In this document: positions 23,599 to 32,120 of the stretch, piece by piece | Position numbering within the stretch: position 1 is the first letter of the stretch | How the letters are laid out: every line of letters starts with the position of its first letter | DNA from: Sphingomonas sp. | GTDB taxonomy: Bacteria > Pseudomonadota > Alphaproteobacteria > Sphingomonadales > Sphingomonadaceae | Length of the DNA: 37,684 nt | Direction of reading: 5' to 3' | Assembly: GCF_025353885.1 (NCBI RefSeq) | Contig: NZ_JANXNX010000032.1 | Coordinates: forward strand, 1 to 37,684 | The notes under the pieces: model-generated | The model's input: only the letters and a program-made list of their open reading frames with translations | What the model was told of the DNA's origin: nothing | Database searches by the model: none | Made by a program: the position numbers and the translations under genes

Positions 23599-24072
23599 TC
23601 AATAAATCCGGACCGTGCCGGGATCGGCGACCAGCCCCACGATCACGCCCGCCGCCCCCGGCCCCGTCCTGACGCGGACACGCGCGCCCAGCGGACCCTC
23701 GCTTTCGGCAATCCCCGATACCGACGCGCTGAACCCGTCGGCACCGGTCACGACCGATACCGGGTCGCCTTTGCGGATCAACGGCAGGACTGTTGTGGGC
23801 GAAATCGTCGTGACCATCGGCACCCTGATGCGCCAACCGATCGTGGCGCACCCGACCGTTATCGATCCGGCAGCTGGGGCACCCACGGTGAGCGTTTCCG
23901 GGCACGCCGCCAGCTTCATCCGCCGATCCACCGGTCGGGCCACCCCGACCCCGCCCGCCGCCGCAACAACAATGGCATCGACAGCGTCAAGATCCTGCCA
24001 CGTCGCCGCCGACGCTTCGGTCGCCATCAGCGCCACTCCCCAAACAAGCTGTCGTAAAATTGACGGCATCAT
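23599..24072 (-). CDS. flgA: P-ring assembly chaperone FlgA
   Basis: Periplasmic chaperone for FlgI polymerisation, about 157 residues, with a Sec-type signal peptide (hydrophobic LVWGVALMATEASA, cleavage likely after ASA). The SAF-like C-terminal domain is visible (RIRVPMVTTISPTTVLPLIRKGDPVSVV, ending VVGLVADPGTVRIY). Adjacent starts at 24075 (GTG), 24072 and 24069 (ATG) follow AGGAG closely; an ATG is favoured. It is divergent from flgB and upstream of flgM. Confidence 0.9.
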   Translation of the reverse strand: MMPSILRQLVWGVALMATEASAATWQDLDAVDAIVVAAAGGVGVARPVDRRMKLAACPETLTVGAPAAGSITVGCATIGWRIRVPMVTTISPTTVLPLIRKGDPVSVVTGADGFSASVSGIAESEGPLGARVRVRTGPGAAGVIVGLVADPGTVRIY

Positions 24073-24103
24073 CACTCTCCTCTCGGTTCAATCCCGTTAC
24101 CCA

Positions 24104-24118
24104 GCATCATCCGTGCCA
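24104..24118 (-). promoter_or_regulatory. Near-consensus sigma-54 promoter of flgA
   Basis: On the minus strand TGGCAC (24118-24113), 5 bp, ATGC (24107-24104); one base differs from TTGC at the -12 element. It points away from the flgB promoter, 33 bp away, giving back-to-back sigma-54 promoters. Confidence 0.62.
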
Positions 24119-24151
24119 CTAATCCCCGCGTTTCCGCCGATCCTGCCGAAC

Positions 24152-24166
24152 TGGCACGCACCTTGC
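24152..24166 (+). promoter_or_regulatory. Sigma-54 promoter of the flgB-flgL operon
   Basis: TGGCAC (24152-24157), 5 bp, TTGC (24163-24166), an exact core match, 46 bp before the flgB ATG. It should drive the eleven-gene flgB-to-flgL run, whose internal junctions nearly all overlap. Confidence 0.9.
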
Positions 24167-24178
24167 GGAATGACCGGC

Positions 24179-24193
24179 GTGCCAACCCGGCAC
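24179..24193. promoter_or_regulatory. Inverted repeat just downstream of the flgB promoter
   Basis: GTGCC (24179-24183) and GGCAC (24189-24193) with a 5-bp spacer lie around the expected transcription start of flgB. It is a candidate activator site: some flagellar sigma-54 activators bind downstream of the start. Confidence 0.35.
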
Positions 24194-24211
24194 TTCGGTC
24201 AAAGGCTCGCA

Positions 24212-24550
24212 ATGGCGCAGGATGCACTATTCGGAATCCACGGACAGGCATTGTCGCTGCGAAGCCAGCGGCTGACGATGCTGGCCTCGAACATCGCGAA
24301 TGCCGCAACGCCCAACTACAAGGCGCGCGACATCGATTTTGAAAGCGCGCTCGGCCTCGTCGCGTCGGGCCAGGATGCTACCGGTGCGGTTCGCTATCGC
24401 GTTCCGGTCCAGCCATCGCTCGACGGCAACACTGTCGAACTGTCGACCGAACAAACCCAGTTTGCCGAAAATGCGGTGCAGTACCGCACGACGCTCGCCT
24501 TTCTGGAAGGCCGCGTCGCCACCATCACCCGCGCCTTAAAAGGGGAATGA
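24212..24550 (+). CDS. flgB: Proximal rod protein FlgB
   Basis: Rod subunit of 112 residues. The N-terminal rod motif LRSQRLTMLASNIANAATPNYKARDIDF is diagnostic, and the C-terminal helix ENAVQYRTTLAFLEGRVATI is typical. ATG 24212 is preceded by AAAGG and follows the sigma-54 promoter; the long frame upstream from 23615 is the antisense of flgA. The length is slightly under the usual 130. ATGA overlap to flgC. Confidence 0.95.
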   Translation: MAQDALFGIHGQALSLRSQRLTMLASNIANAATPNYKARDIDFESALGLVASGQDATGAVRYRVPVQPSLDGNTVELSTEQTQFAENAVQYRTTLAFLEGRVATITRALKGE

Positions 24551-24957
24551 CCTTGCCGAACCAACTCAGTGTGTTCGACATATCGGGACGCGCCATGTCG
24601 GCGCAGCTCGTGCGTCTGAACACCACCGCCTCCAACCTGGCCAATGCCGGGTCGATCTCTGGCACCGAAGCGGGCGCCTTTCGCGCGCTGAAACCCGTGT
24701 TCCGCGCGGTCGGCAACGAACCCGGTGTTGCGACGGTTCAGGTCGATCGGGTGATTGCATCCGCGACCCCCGTCACCCGCCGCCATGACCCCAATCACCC
24801 ACTGGCGGACGCCGACGGCAATGTCTGGGAAGCAGGCGTCGATTCAACGGCCGAAATGGTCGAGATGATCGAGGCTGCGCGCCAGTATCAGAACAATGTG
24901 CAGGTAATCGAAACCGCAAAGTCGCTGATGCTCGACACGCTGAGGGTCGGCCGATGA
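24547..24957 (+). CDS. flgC: Proximal rod protein FlgC
   Basis: Rod subunit of 136 residues, normal length. N-terminal FDISGRAMSAQLVRLNTTASNLANAGS and C-terminal STAEMVEMIEAARQYQNNVQVIETAKSLMLDTLRVGR are the conserved rod helices. The DPNHPLADADGNVW segment is typical of FlgC. ATGA overlaps on both sides. Confidence 0.96.
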   Translation: MTLPNQLSVFDISGRAMSAQLVRLNTTASNLANAGSISGTEAGAFRALKPVFRAVGNEPGVATVQVDRVIASATPVTRRHDPNHPLADADGNVWEAGVDSTAEMVEMIEAARQYQNNVQVIETAKSLMLDTLRVGR

Positions 24958-25607
24958 CAAATGCCATCGACAGCCGCAGCATCGCCGCGCTGAACGCTAC
25001 GACCAAATCGTCGGGGAGCGGCACGCTCGACCAGACTTCGTTTCTGAAGCTGATGACCACGCAACTCCAGACACAGGACCCGTTCGAACCCATGGATAAC
25101 ACCCAGATGGTTGCCCAGATGGCGCAATTCTCCAGCGTTGCTGGAATTTCCGAAATGAATGCATCACTGAAGTCCATTGCCGCAAAACTCGACGCGGGCC
25201 GGGTCGGCGACGCCGCCGCCTGGATCGGCAAAAGCGCGTTGATCGCGGGAGATTTCGTCAATCGCGGGACCGACGGCACCTATGCCGGACAGGTCACGCT
25301 CGACGCCCCCGCCGACCGGCTGACCATCGACTTGCTCGATGGTGCCGGATTGATCGTCCACAGCGAAACGCTCGGCAAGAGCGAAGGCACCACGACGTTC
25401 AAATGGGACGGCAATGGCGAGGGCGGCACTGCGACCGGCCCGCTGCGCGTGCGGGTCACGGCGAAAAACAAATCCGCGACGGTCGCGACGACCACCAACA
25501 TCTGGACCCCGATTACGGCTGTCCAGTCCCCTGCAGGCGGCAGCGCCCAGCGCCTCGTCACGCCCAACGGCCTCATCGCACCAGAAGCCGCAATCCGCCT
25601 CGGCTGA
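24954..25607 (+). CDS. flgD: Hook capping/scaffold protein FlgD
   Basis: Scaffold for hook polymerisation, 217 residues (usual 220-240). It has the conserved N-terminal part LDQTSFLKLMTTQLQTQDPFEPMDNTQMVAQMAQFSSV, then Ig-like and Tudor-like domains ending in a FKWDGNGEGG motif. The start overlaps flgC by ATGA. It is followed by flgE with a 14-bp gap. Confidence 0.95.
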   Translation: MTNAIDSRSIAALNATTKSSGSGTLDQTSFLKLMTTQLQTQDPFEPMDNTQMVAQMAQFSSVAGISEMNASLKSIAAKLDAGRVGDAAAWIGKSALIAGDFVNRGTDGTYAGQVTLDAPADRLTIDLLDGAGLIVHSETLGKSEGTTTFKWDGNGEGGTATGPLRVRVTAKNKSATVATTTNIWTPITAVQSPAGGSAQRLVTPNGLIAPEAAIRLG

Positions 25608-25621
25608 ACCGGAGAACCACC

Positions 25622-26449
25622 ATGTCCTTTTATACATCGCTATCTGGCCTGAAGGCCGCGCAGACCGACCTCGCGGTCATATCGAATAACGTCGCTAACG
25701 TCGGCGCGGCGGGTTTCAAGAAAAGCCGCGCGGTCTTTGGCGATCTCTTTGCCTCCTCCCCCACCCAGGCCACAAAAATGATCGCGGGACAGGGTACGCG
25801 GCTGAACGGGATCACCCAGCAGTTTACGCAAGGGACGCTTGAGGCCACCGACAAGACGCTCGACCTCGCGGTCGCTGGCGAAGGAATGTTCGTGGTGCGC
25901 GGCAATCCGCCCCGTTCCGAACTCAGCTATACGCGCAACGGAGCCTTCAACCCGATCGGTGGCAAGATTACCGATACGATCGGCTCGACCCTGCAATTGC
26001 TACCCGTCGACGCGACTGGCTCGGTCACGGGCACGACGATGGCGGACCTGTCCGATTTCGTCCTGCCGACCAGCAAGCCGGGCGCGCCCACTATCGGCCT
26101 CGCCAACATCTCGATTGGCGACGATGGACTGGTGACGGCGACGTATAGCGACGGCAGCAACGAATTCCTGGGCAAGGTCGCGATGGCGAGCTTTACGGCG
26201 CAAGAGGGTTTGCGCCCGATCGGCGACGCGCACTGGCAATCGACCGGCGACAGCGGGCCGCCCGCGATCAACGCCGCACAGACCGGCGCACTCGGCTCGA
26301 TCCGTTCGGGAGCGATCGAACGCGCCAACGTCGACATCACCGAGGAACTGGTCGCCCTGATCGGGGCGCAGCGCAACTTCCAGGCCAATGCCAAGGCCAT
26401 CGAAACCGCTAGCGCCATGACCACGACCATCATCAATTTGCGGACCTGA
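25622..26449 (+). CDS. flgE: Hook protein FlgE (compact)
   Basis: Hook subunit of 275 residues; most FlgE proteins have about 390-430 or more. The N-terminal rod/hook motif (SFYTSLSGLKAAQTDLAVISNNVANV) and C-terminal helix (VDITEELVALIGAQRNFQANAKAIETA) are standard, so the short length reflects missing outer domains, not truncation. ATG 25622 is preceded by GGAG. Context flgD-flgE-flgF excludes confusion with FlgF or FlgG. Confidence 0.92.
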   Translation: MSFYTSLSGLKAAQTDLAVISNNVANVGAAGFKKSRAVFGDLFASSPTQATKMIAGQGTRLNGITQQFTQGTLEATDKTLDLAVAGEGMFVVRGNPPRSELSYTRNGAFNPIGGKITDTIGSTLQLLPVDATGSVTGTTMADLSDFVLPTSKPGAPTIGLANISIGDDGLVTATYSDGSNEFLGKVAMASFTAQEGLRPIGDAHWQSTGDSGPPAINAAQTGALGSIRSGAIERANVDITEELVALIGAQRNFQANAKAIETASAMTTTIINLRT

Positions 26450-26450
26450 G

Positions 26451-27194
26451 GTGGACCGGCTGATCCATATTTCGCTGTCGGCGATGAAGTCGGCAATGTC
26501 GCGACAGGCGGTGACGGCGAACAACCTCGCCAATGCATCGACCACGGGGTTCCGCGCCGACATCGCAAGCGTCCGTCCGGTGTGGCTGAGGGGCACAGGA
26601 CTGCCCGACCGCGCCTTTGCCTCCGAGGAGGTCACTGCCGCCGATATGCAGGGTGGCGCCGTGACGGCGACGGGGCGACCCCTGGACATCGCCTTGAACG
26701 GCGGCACCCTGCTGTCCGTTCAAGCCGAGGATGGCGACGAAGCCTATACGAGGCGCGGCGACCTGATCGTCAGCGACAGCGGACTGCTGACGACGGGCGA
26801 CGGGCATCCCGTGGTCGGCGATGGCGGGCCGATAACGATCCCGCCCGCCGACCGGGTCACGATCAACGACGATGGCTCGGTCTGGATCGTGCCGGTCGGC
26901 GGCGACCCAAACGCCCCGCAACAGATCGACCGGCTGAAGCTGACATCGGCAACGGGGTCGAAAATCGTCAAGCATCTGGATGGGCTGTTCCGTGTGCAGG
27001 ACGGTGGCGCGCTGCCTGCCGATCCTGCGGGCCGCCTGACGTCGCACGCGCTGGAAGGATCGAACGTCAATCCGACGACCGCGCTGGTCGCGATGATCGA
27101 AGCGTCCCGCGCGTGGGACACACAGGTCAAGATGCTGACCACCGCGCGCGAGATGGACACCGACACGACCAACCTCATGAAATTGCCAAGCTAG
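26451..27194 (+). CDS. flgF: Proximal rod protein FlgF
   Basis: Rod subunit of 247 residues, normal for FlgF. It has N-terminal HISLSAMKSAMSRQAVTANNLANASTTGFR and C-terminal EGSNVNPTTALVAMIEASRAWDTQVKML. The start is GTG one base after the flgE stop, so translation is probably coupled. The next gene flgG is 10 bp away. Confidence 0.95.
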   Translation: MDRLIHISLSAMKSAMSRQAVTANNLANASTTGFRADIASVRPVWLRGTGLPDRAFASEEVTAADMQGGAVTATGRPLDIALNGGTLLSVQAEDGDEAYTRRGDLIVSDSGLLTTGDGHPVVGDGGPITIPPADRVTINDDGSVWIVPVGGDPNAPQQIDRLKLTSATGSKIVKHLDGLFRVQDGGALPADPAGRLTSHALEGSNVNPTTALVAMIEASRAWDTQVKMLTTAREMDTDTTNLMKLPS

Positions 27195-27204
27195 GAAAAC
27201 CATC

Positions 27205-27987
27205 ATGGCCAATGCCGCACTACAGGTCGCTCGCACCGGGCTGGACGCGCAGAACACCCGGATGCGCGTCATCGCCAACAATCTGGCAAACGTGAACACG
27301 ACCGGCTTCAAGCGCGATCGCGCGACGTTCGAAACGCTCGCCTACCAGTCGATCACGACCCCCGGAGCGCCATCGTCGGCCGAAAACAAATACGCCATCG
27401 GCCTGTCGCTGGGGTCGGGCGTCCAGATGACCGGCACCGCGCGGATCGACACGCAGGGGGCGTTCACCACGACCAGCAACGCGCTCGACCTCGCCATTCA
27501 GGGCACAGGATATTTCCAGGTTCAGACCCCCGACGGCAAGATCGCCTATACCCGCGCAGGCGACTTCGCGCCGTCGCCGGAGGGCACGCTCGTCACCTCG
27601 GCGGGGTTGCCGGTCCAGCCCGCCATCCAGATCCCGTCCGGGGCGCAATCGATCACGATTGGGAGCGACGGCACGGTCTCCGCCACCGTTGATGGCAAGG
27701 TGACCGAACTCGGCCGGATAGAAACCGCCAGCTTCGTCAATCCGGCGGGACTGCAATCGCTCGGCGACAACCTGCTTGCCGAAACCGCGGCGAGCGGAGT
27801 GCCCCAGGTCGGTGCGCCAGGCAGCGAAGGGCGCGGCACCGTGCGGTCCGGAACCCTCGAGGCGTCGAACGTCAATGTCGTCGAGGAACTGGTCGACATG
27901 ATCGAAACGCAGCGCGCGTATGAGGTTAACTCGAAGATGATCTCTGCCGCCGATGAAATGCTGAAATATGTCAATCAGCAGCTTTAA
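27205..27987 (+). CDS. flgG: Distal rod protein FlgG
   Basis: Distal rod subunit, 260 residues, exactly the usual size. N-terminal RTGLDAQNTRMRVIANNLANVNTTGFKRDRA and C-terminal SNVNVVEELVDMIETQRAYEVNSKMISAADEML are near-consensus. ATG 27205 follows AGGAAA. The 3' end overlaps the start of flgH by 20 bp. Confidence 0.97.
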   Translation: MANAALQVARTGLDAQNTRMRVIANNLANVNTTGFKRDRATFETLAYQSITTPGAPSSAENKYAIGLSLGSGVQMTGTARIDTQGAFTTTSNALDLAIQGTGYFQVQTPDGKIAYTRAGDFAPSPEGTLVTSAGLPVQPAIQIPSGAQSITIGSDGTVSATVDGKVTELGRIETASFVNPAGLQSLGDNLLAETAASGVPQVGAPGSEGRGTVRSGTLEASNVNVVEELVDMIETQRAYEVNSKMISAADEMLKYVNQQL

Positions 27988-28618
27988 GGTCGCCGCGCTG
28001 GGTGCTTGCCTGTGCCTGGCGGCGGGCCGCGCTCCTCCCGCCGACTTTTCGCCGAGCCTGGCGGCGCGCGTATCGGAGTCGCCAGCGGACGGCGCGATCT
28101 TTCGAGCGGCGGGCTATTCCCCGCTCACCAGTGGGGCGCGGGCGAATGCAGTGGGCGACATCGTGACGGTCGTTCTGGTCGAACGCACGCAGGCGACCAA
28201 GTCGGCGACCCAGAATGCCGATCGCGGCGGGGCGATCGGCCTGACACCGCCCGGCACCGGCCCCTTCGCATTCTTCGCAGGCTCTGACCTAAATATGAGC
28301 GGTGCGCAGTCGTTTAAGGGAACGGGGCAGGCCGCCCAGTCGAACGCACTTACGGGCGAGATCAGCGTCACGATCGCAGCGGCCTACGCCAATGGCACGA
28401 TGCTGGTGCGCGGGGAAAAGACAGTGACGCTCAATCGCGGCGAGGAAATGATGCGACTTTCGGGCCTGATCCGCAGCGCCGATATCGGAGTCGACAATCG
28501 CATCGCGTCGACCCGCGTCGCCGACGCGCGCATTACCTATACCGGCAGGGGTGAAGTCGCGCGCGCCAGTCGCCAGGGTTGGCTGCAACGTTTTTTCAGC
28601 ATCGTGAGCCCCTTTTGA
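27968..28618 (+). CDS. flgH: L-ring protein FlgH
   Basis: Outer-membrane lipoprotein forming the L ring, 216 residues. A short hydrophobic leader ends in LGAC, a plausible lipobox (Cys14). The mature part has AVGDIVTVVLVERTQATKS, NGTMLVRGEKTVTLNRGEEMMRLSGLIR and the terminal QGWLQRFFSIVSPF characteristic of FlgH. The leader is shorter than most lipoprotein signals, so the true start could be re-examined. Followed by flgI with TGATG. Confidence 0.94.
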   Translation: MSISSFKVAALGACLCLAAGRAPPADFSPSLAARVSESPADGAIFRAAGYSPLTSGARANAVGDIVTVVLVERTQATKSATQNADRGGAIGLTPPGTGPFAFFAGSDLNMSGAQSFKGTGQAAQSNALTGEISVTIAAAYANGTMLVRGEKTVTLNRGEEMMRLSGLIRSADIGVDNRIASTRVADARITYTGRGEVARASRQGWLQRFFSIVSPF

Positions 28619-29703
28619 TGCGCTGGCTGTTGGCCTTGCTGGCATTCGGTGCGGTGCCTGCGCAAGCCGACAGGATCAAGGACCTGGGCGCGTTTCAGGG
28701 ACTGCGGGCGAACCAGTTGACCGGCTATGGCGTGGTGGTCGGGCTGGCGGGCACCGGCGATGACAGCCTCGACTATGCGACGCAAGGGGTGAAGGGTGTG
28801 GTCAGCCGGTTCGGCCTGACCCTGCCACCGGGCGTGAACCCCAGCCTGAAGAACGCGGCGGCGGTGCTGGTCACGGCCGAACTGCCGCCCTTTGCCAAGC
28901 CGGGCCAGCGGCTCGACATCACCGTTTCGGCGCTGGGCAAGGCCAAGTCGCTGAGGGGTGGGACGCTGATCCTGGTGCCGCTGCGGGGGGCCGACAACAA
29001 TATCTATGCGATGGCGCAAGGCAATCTGGCGGTCGGTGGACTGGGGGTCGATGCCGCCGACGGATCGAAGCTGACGGTCAACGTCCCGACGGCGGGGCGG
29101 ATCCCGGGCGGCGCGTTGGTAGAGCATCTCGTTGATACCGGATTCGCCAGCGCTGCCGCGCTGCAGTTCAACCTGAACGACGCCGACCTGACCACCGCGC
29201 AACGGGTCGCAGACGTTATAAATCAAAGACTTAGTGGTAATGTGGCGCAGGCCATCGATGCAGTTTCGATCACCATCGCCACGCCACCGGGTGCTCAACT
29301 GCGCGCCGGCCTGATGGCGCGGATCGAAAATTTCGAGGTCAGGCCCGCGGACGCCCCGGCCCGCGTGATCGTCAATGCGCGGACGGGCACGGTGGTCATC
29401 AACGGCGCGGTGCGGATTTCCCCCGCAGCGGTCACGCATGGCAAGCTGACGGTGCGGGTGGATGAGAACCCGCAGATCGTTCAGCCCGCCCCTTTTTCCA
29501 ACGGACAGACCGCGACCCAGCAACAAAGCGACATCGCCGTGGAGGAGACCCGCAACCCGATGTTCCGCTTCGCACCCGGCGCGTCGCTCAGCGATATCGT
29601 CGCGGCGGTGAACCGGATCGGTGCCTCGCCCGCCGACCTAGTCGCGATCCTGGAGGCCCTGAAACAGGCAGGAGCCATGAAGGCAGAGTTGATCATCCTA
29701 TGA
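28618..29703 (+). CDS. flgI: P-ring protein FlgI
   Basis: Periplasmic ring protein of 361 residues with a cleavable signal peptide (MRWLLALLAFGAVPAQA). Strong family segments: DLGAFQGLRANQLTGYGVVVGLAGTGD, LKNAAAVLVTAELPPFAKPGQRLDI and VNARTGTVVINGAVRISPAAVTHG. ATG 28618 shares a base with the flgH stop. Its FlgA chaperone is encoded in this window. Confidence 0.97.
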   Translation: MRWLLALLAFGAVPAQADRIKDLGAFQGLRANQLTGYGVVVGLAGTGDDSLDYATQGVKGVVSRFGLTLPPGVNPSLKNAAAVLVTAELPPFAKPGQRLDITVSALGKAKSLRGGTLILVPLRGADNNIYAMAQGNLAVGGLGVDAADGSKLTVNVPTAGRIPGGALVEHLVDTGFASAAALQFNLNDADLTTAQRVADVINQRLSGNVAQAIDAVSITIATPPGAQLRAGLMARIENFEVRPADAPARVIVNARTGTVVINGAVRISPAAVTHGKLTVRVDENPQIVQPAPFSNGQTATQQQSDIAVEETRNPMFRFAPGASLSDIVAAVNRIGASPADLVAILEALKQAGAMKAELIIL

Positions 29704-29930
29704 TCCAGCCCGTCTCAAACGCACCAATCACCCCGCTAACGAAGGCCGCAAAGGCTTTGGAGGCGGTTTTCCTGCGCCAGATGATCGCCGCGATGCGCAC
29801 TTCGACACTATCCGGCGACGATTCCACCCAGTTTCGCGACATGTCCGATGCCAATCTGGCCGATAAAATGGCTGGCGGGTTCGGGATCGCCGCAATGGTC
29901 GAACACCAGATGAAGGAACATCAGCCATGA
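29700..29930 (+). CDS. flgJ: Rod-assembly protein FlgJ, N-terminal domain only
   Basis: Rod cap/chaperone of 76 residues corresponding to the N-terminal rod-binding half of enteric FlgJ (KALEAVFLRQMIAAMRTSTL...DMSDANLADKMAGGFGIAAMVEHQM). The muramidase half is absent, as in many alphaproteobacteria; the SLT enzyme at 22483-23214 probably supplies that activity. ATGA overlaps link it to flgI and flgK. Confidence 0.92.
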   Translation: MIQPVSNAPITPLTKAAKALEAVFLRQMIAAMRTSTLSGDDSTQFRDMSDANLADKMAGGFGIAAMVEHQMKEHQP

Positions 29931-31258
29931 GCAGCGACCTGTTGAGCATCGGCGCGTCGGGCCTGCGGGCCTATAAAACTGCGCTGAACACCGTCGGCGA
30001 CAATATCGCCAACGCGCAAACCGTCGGCTATGCCCGCCGCAGCGCCCGCCTGACCGAAGTGTCGACCGGGGCGGGGCAAAGCATATTGTACCGCAATGTC
30101 GACCGTTTCGACGGGGTCGAGGTCCAGGCGATCGACCGGGCCACCGACCGTTTCCGCGTGGGCGAAGCGCGGCTGGCGGCGACCGCGGACGGCAAGGCAA
30201 AGGCGATATCGGGCTGGATGGCCATAACCGAAACCGCGCTGGCCGACGGCGATGATGGCGTCGGGGCACGGTTAGGCGCGGTTTTCGCAGGCGGCGCAGC
30301 TCTGGCCGCCGACCCCGTGGCACGCCAGCCCAGGACGGCATTCCTGAGTGCCATCGATGCCGCCGCGCAGGCGATCAGGACCAGTGCAGGCGACCTGCAG
30401 CGCGCTACTGAGGGCGTCGGCGATGCGGCGCAGTCTTCGGTGGCGGGCCTGAACGGCACCCTGTCGACGCTGGCCGACATCAATCTGGCCATCCGCCACG
30501 CCGGACCCGGAACCGCCACTTATGTCGAACTGTCCGACCAGCGCGACGCCCTGATCGACGCGGTTGCGGGACAATTGAACATCGATATCGTCGTTGCCAC
30601 CGACGGCACGACGACACTGTCGAGCAATGGCCAGATGTTGCTGAACGGGGCCACCGCGACATCCATCACGCTGACGGTGGCGAGCGACGGACGATTAAGC
30701 CTGGCCGCAGGCGCGCCGCTGACACCAACGGGCGGGACGCTGTCAGGCCTCGCGACAACGGCCGCTGTTATCGCCGACCGGCGCGCGGCGCTGGACGTGC
30801 TGGCATCCGATTTCGCAAGTCACATCAACCAGTGGCAGGGCGCGGGTCGCACGCCCGGCGGCACTGCCGGAACCGCGCTGCTGTCGGCGGTGGGTGGTGC
30901 CGCCGGACTGGTTGCGCTGGCGACCGATGCCGATGCCGTGGCGGCTGGATCGGCGGGCGGCGTGCCGAACGGCAATGCGCTGGACCTGGCCACGGTGCGA
31001 ACGACGAGCGACGTCGAGGGGCAGTGGAATACGATGGTCGGCCTGCAGGCCCAGGCCACCGCCGCCGCCACCAGCCAGCGCGCGACGACGACCGCGCGGC
31101 TGACCACCGCGAACGCCGCGCGCGACGGGGTGGAGGGCGTCGATCTGGATCACGAAGCAGTCGACCTGCTGCGTTTCCAGCAAGCCTATGAAGGCTCGGC
31201 CAAAATCCTCCAGGTCGCGCGCGACATCCTCGACACCATTATGGGATTGTTCAAATGA
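29927..31258 (+). CDS. flgK: Hook-filament junction protein FlgK
   Basis: First hook-associated protein, 443 residues, somewhat short (usual 450-650). N-terminal SIGASGLRAYKTALNTVGDNIANAQTVGYARR and C-terminal LDHEAVDLLRFQQAYEGSAKILQVARDILDTIMGLF are typical. ATGA overlaps flgJ and flgL. It is expressed from the flgB sigma-54 promoter; no separate sigma-28 promoter is seen before it. Confidence 0.95.
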   Translation: MSSDLLSIGASGLRAYKTALNTVGDNIANAQTVGYARRSARLTEVSTGAGQSILYRNVDRFDGVEVQAIDRATDRFRVGEARLAATADGKAKAISGWMAITETALADGDDGVGARLGAVFAGGAALAADPVARQPRTAFLSAIDAAAQAIRTSAGDLQRATEGVGDAAQSSVAGLNGTLSTLADINLAIRHAGPGTATYVELSDQRDALIDAVAGQLNIDIVVATDGTTTLSSNGQMLLNGATATSITLTVASDGRLSLAAGAPLTPTGGTLSGLATTAAVIADRRAALDVLASDFASHINQWQGAGRTPGGTAGTALLSAVGGAAGLVALATDADAVAAGSAGGVPNGNALDLATVRTTSDVEGQWNTMVGLQAQATAAATSQRATTTARLTTANAARDGVEGVDLDHEAVDLLRFQQAYEGSAKILQVARDILDTIMGLFK

Positions 31259-32094
31259 TCAACGGCACACGGTTTCGCATGGATACCGATATCGCCCGCC
31301 AGACGAACCTGGCGGCGCGGATCGCGCGCGGGCAGTCCGACATTGCGACGGGAAAGCGATTGCAGGTGGCATCGGACGATCCGGCAGCCAGCGCCCGCAT
31401 CGCGGTGCTGCGCCAACAGGAGATCGACACCAGGTCGTGGACCGCCAACGCCGATGGCGCGGCCTCTGTCGCGGCGCGCGCAGACAGCGCACTCGGCGCG
31501 ATCGGGCAGTTGCTGGACCGGGCCCGCGAACTGGCGACGAGCGCGGCCAGCGACACGCTGAACGATGCCGACCGCGCCGGAATCGCCAGCGAACTGGTGG
31601 GTATTGCGACAGAAATCGACGGGTTAGGTGGCGAGACAGACGCCGGGGGCGCGCGGGTCTTTCCGGTCGGCGCGGCGCTGGACGTGCCGGTCGGACGCGG
31701 GCTGACATTGGCGGCAACAACGACCTATGCCAACGCCTTCACGGTTGCCACAACAGGTGGGCCGGTGGACATGGCGGTCGTACTGAGAAACGCGGCGGCG
31801 ATGCTGAATGCGGGACCCGCCGCGCGCGCGACCGCACTGGCCAACGTGACCGCGGCAAGCGATCATATGGCCGCCGTGCGCGGCGAACAGGGCACGCGCG
31901 CCGCCCGCATCGACAGTGCCCGCGACCGCCTGGTCACCGTGCAGACGAGCGGCACCGAGGAGCGACAGGCGCTGGAGGCAACCGATGTATCTGGCACCGT
32001 CGCGCGGATACAGGGCGACCAGCTCGCGCTGGACGCGGCACAGGCGCTGTTTGCCAAGGTGAACCGGCGGACGCTGTTCGATTTGCTGGGGTGA
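31255..32094 (+). CDS. flgL: Hook-filament junction protein FlgL
   Basis: Second junction protein, flagellin-like, 279 residues. N-terminal RMDTDIARQTNLAARIARGQSDIATGKRLQVASDDPAASARI and C-terminal helices support FlgL rather than a second flagellin, as does its place after flgK. It is the last gene of the flgB operon. Confidence 0.93.
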   Translation: MINGTRFRMDTDIARQTNLAARIARGQSDIATGKRLQVASDDPAASARIAVLRQQEIDTRSWTANADGAASVAARADSALGAIGQLLDRARELATSAASDTLNDADRAGIASELVGIATEIDGLGGETDAGGARVFPVGAALDVPVGRGLTLAATTTYANAFTVATTGGPVDMAVVLRNAAAMLNAGPAARATALANVTAASDHMAAVRGEQGTRAARIDSARDRLVTVQTSGTEERQALEATDVSGTVARIQGDQLALDAAQALFAKVNRRTLFDLLG

Positions 32095-32120
32095 GGGCTT
32101 GGCTGACAATCGGCTATCAC

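Noticed and set aside
31255-32094. Second flagellin gene
   Set aside because: Position after flgK, ATGA coupling and lack of a sigma-28 promoter point to FlgL.
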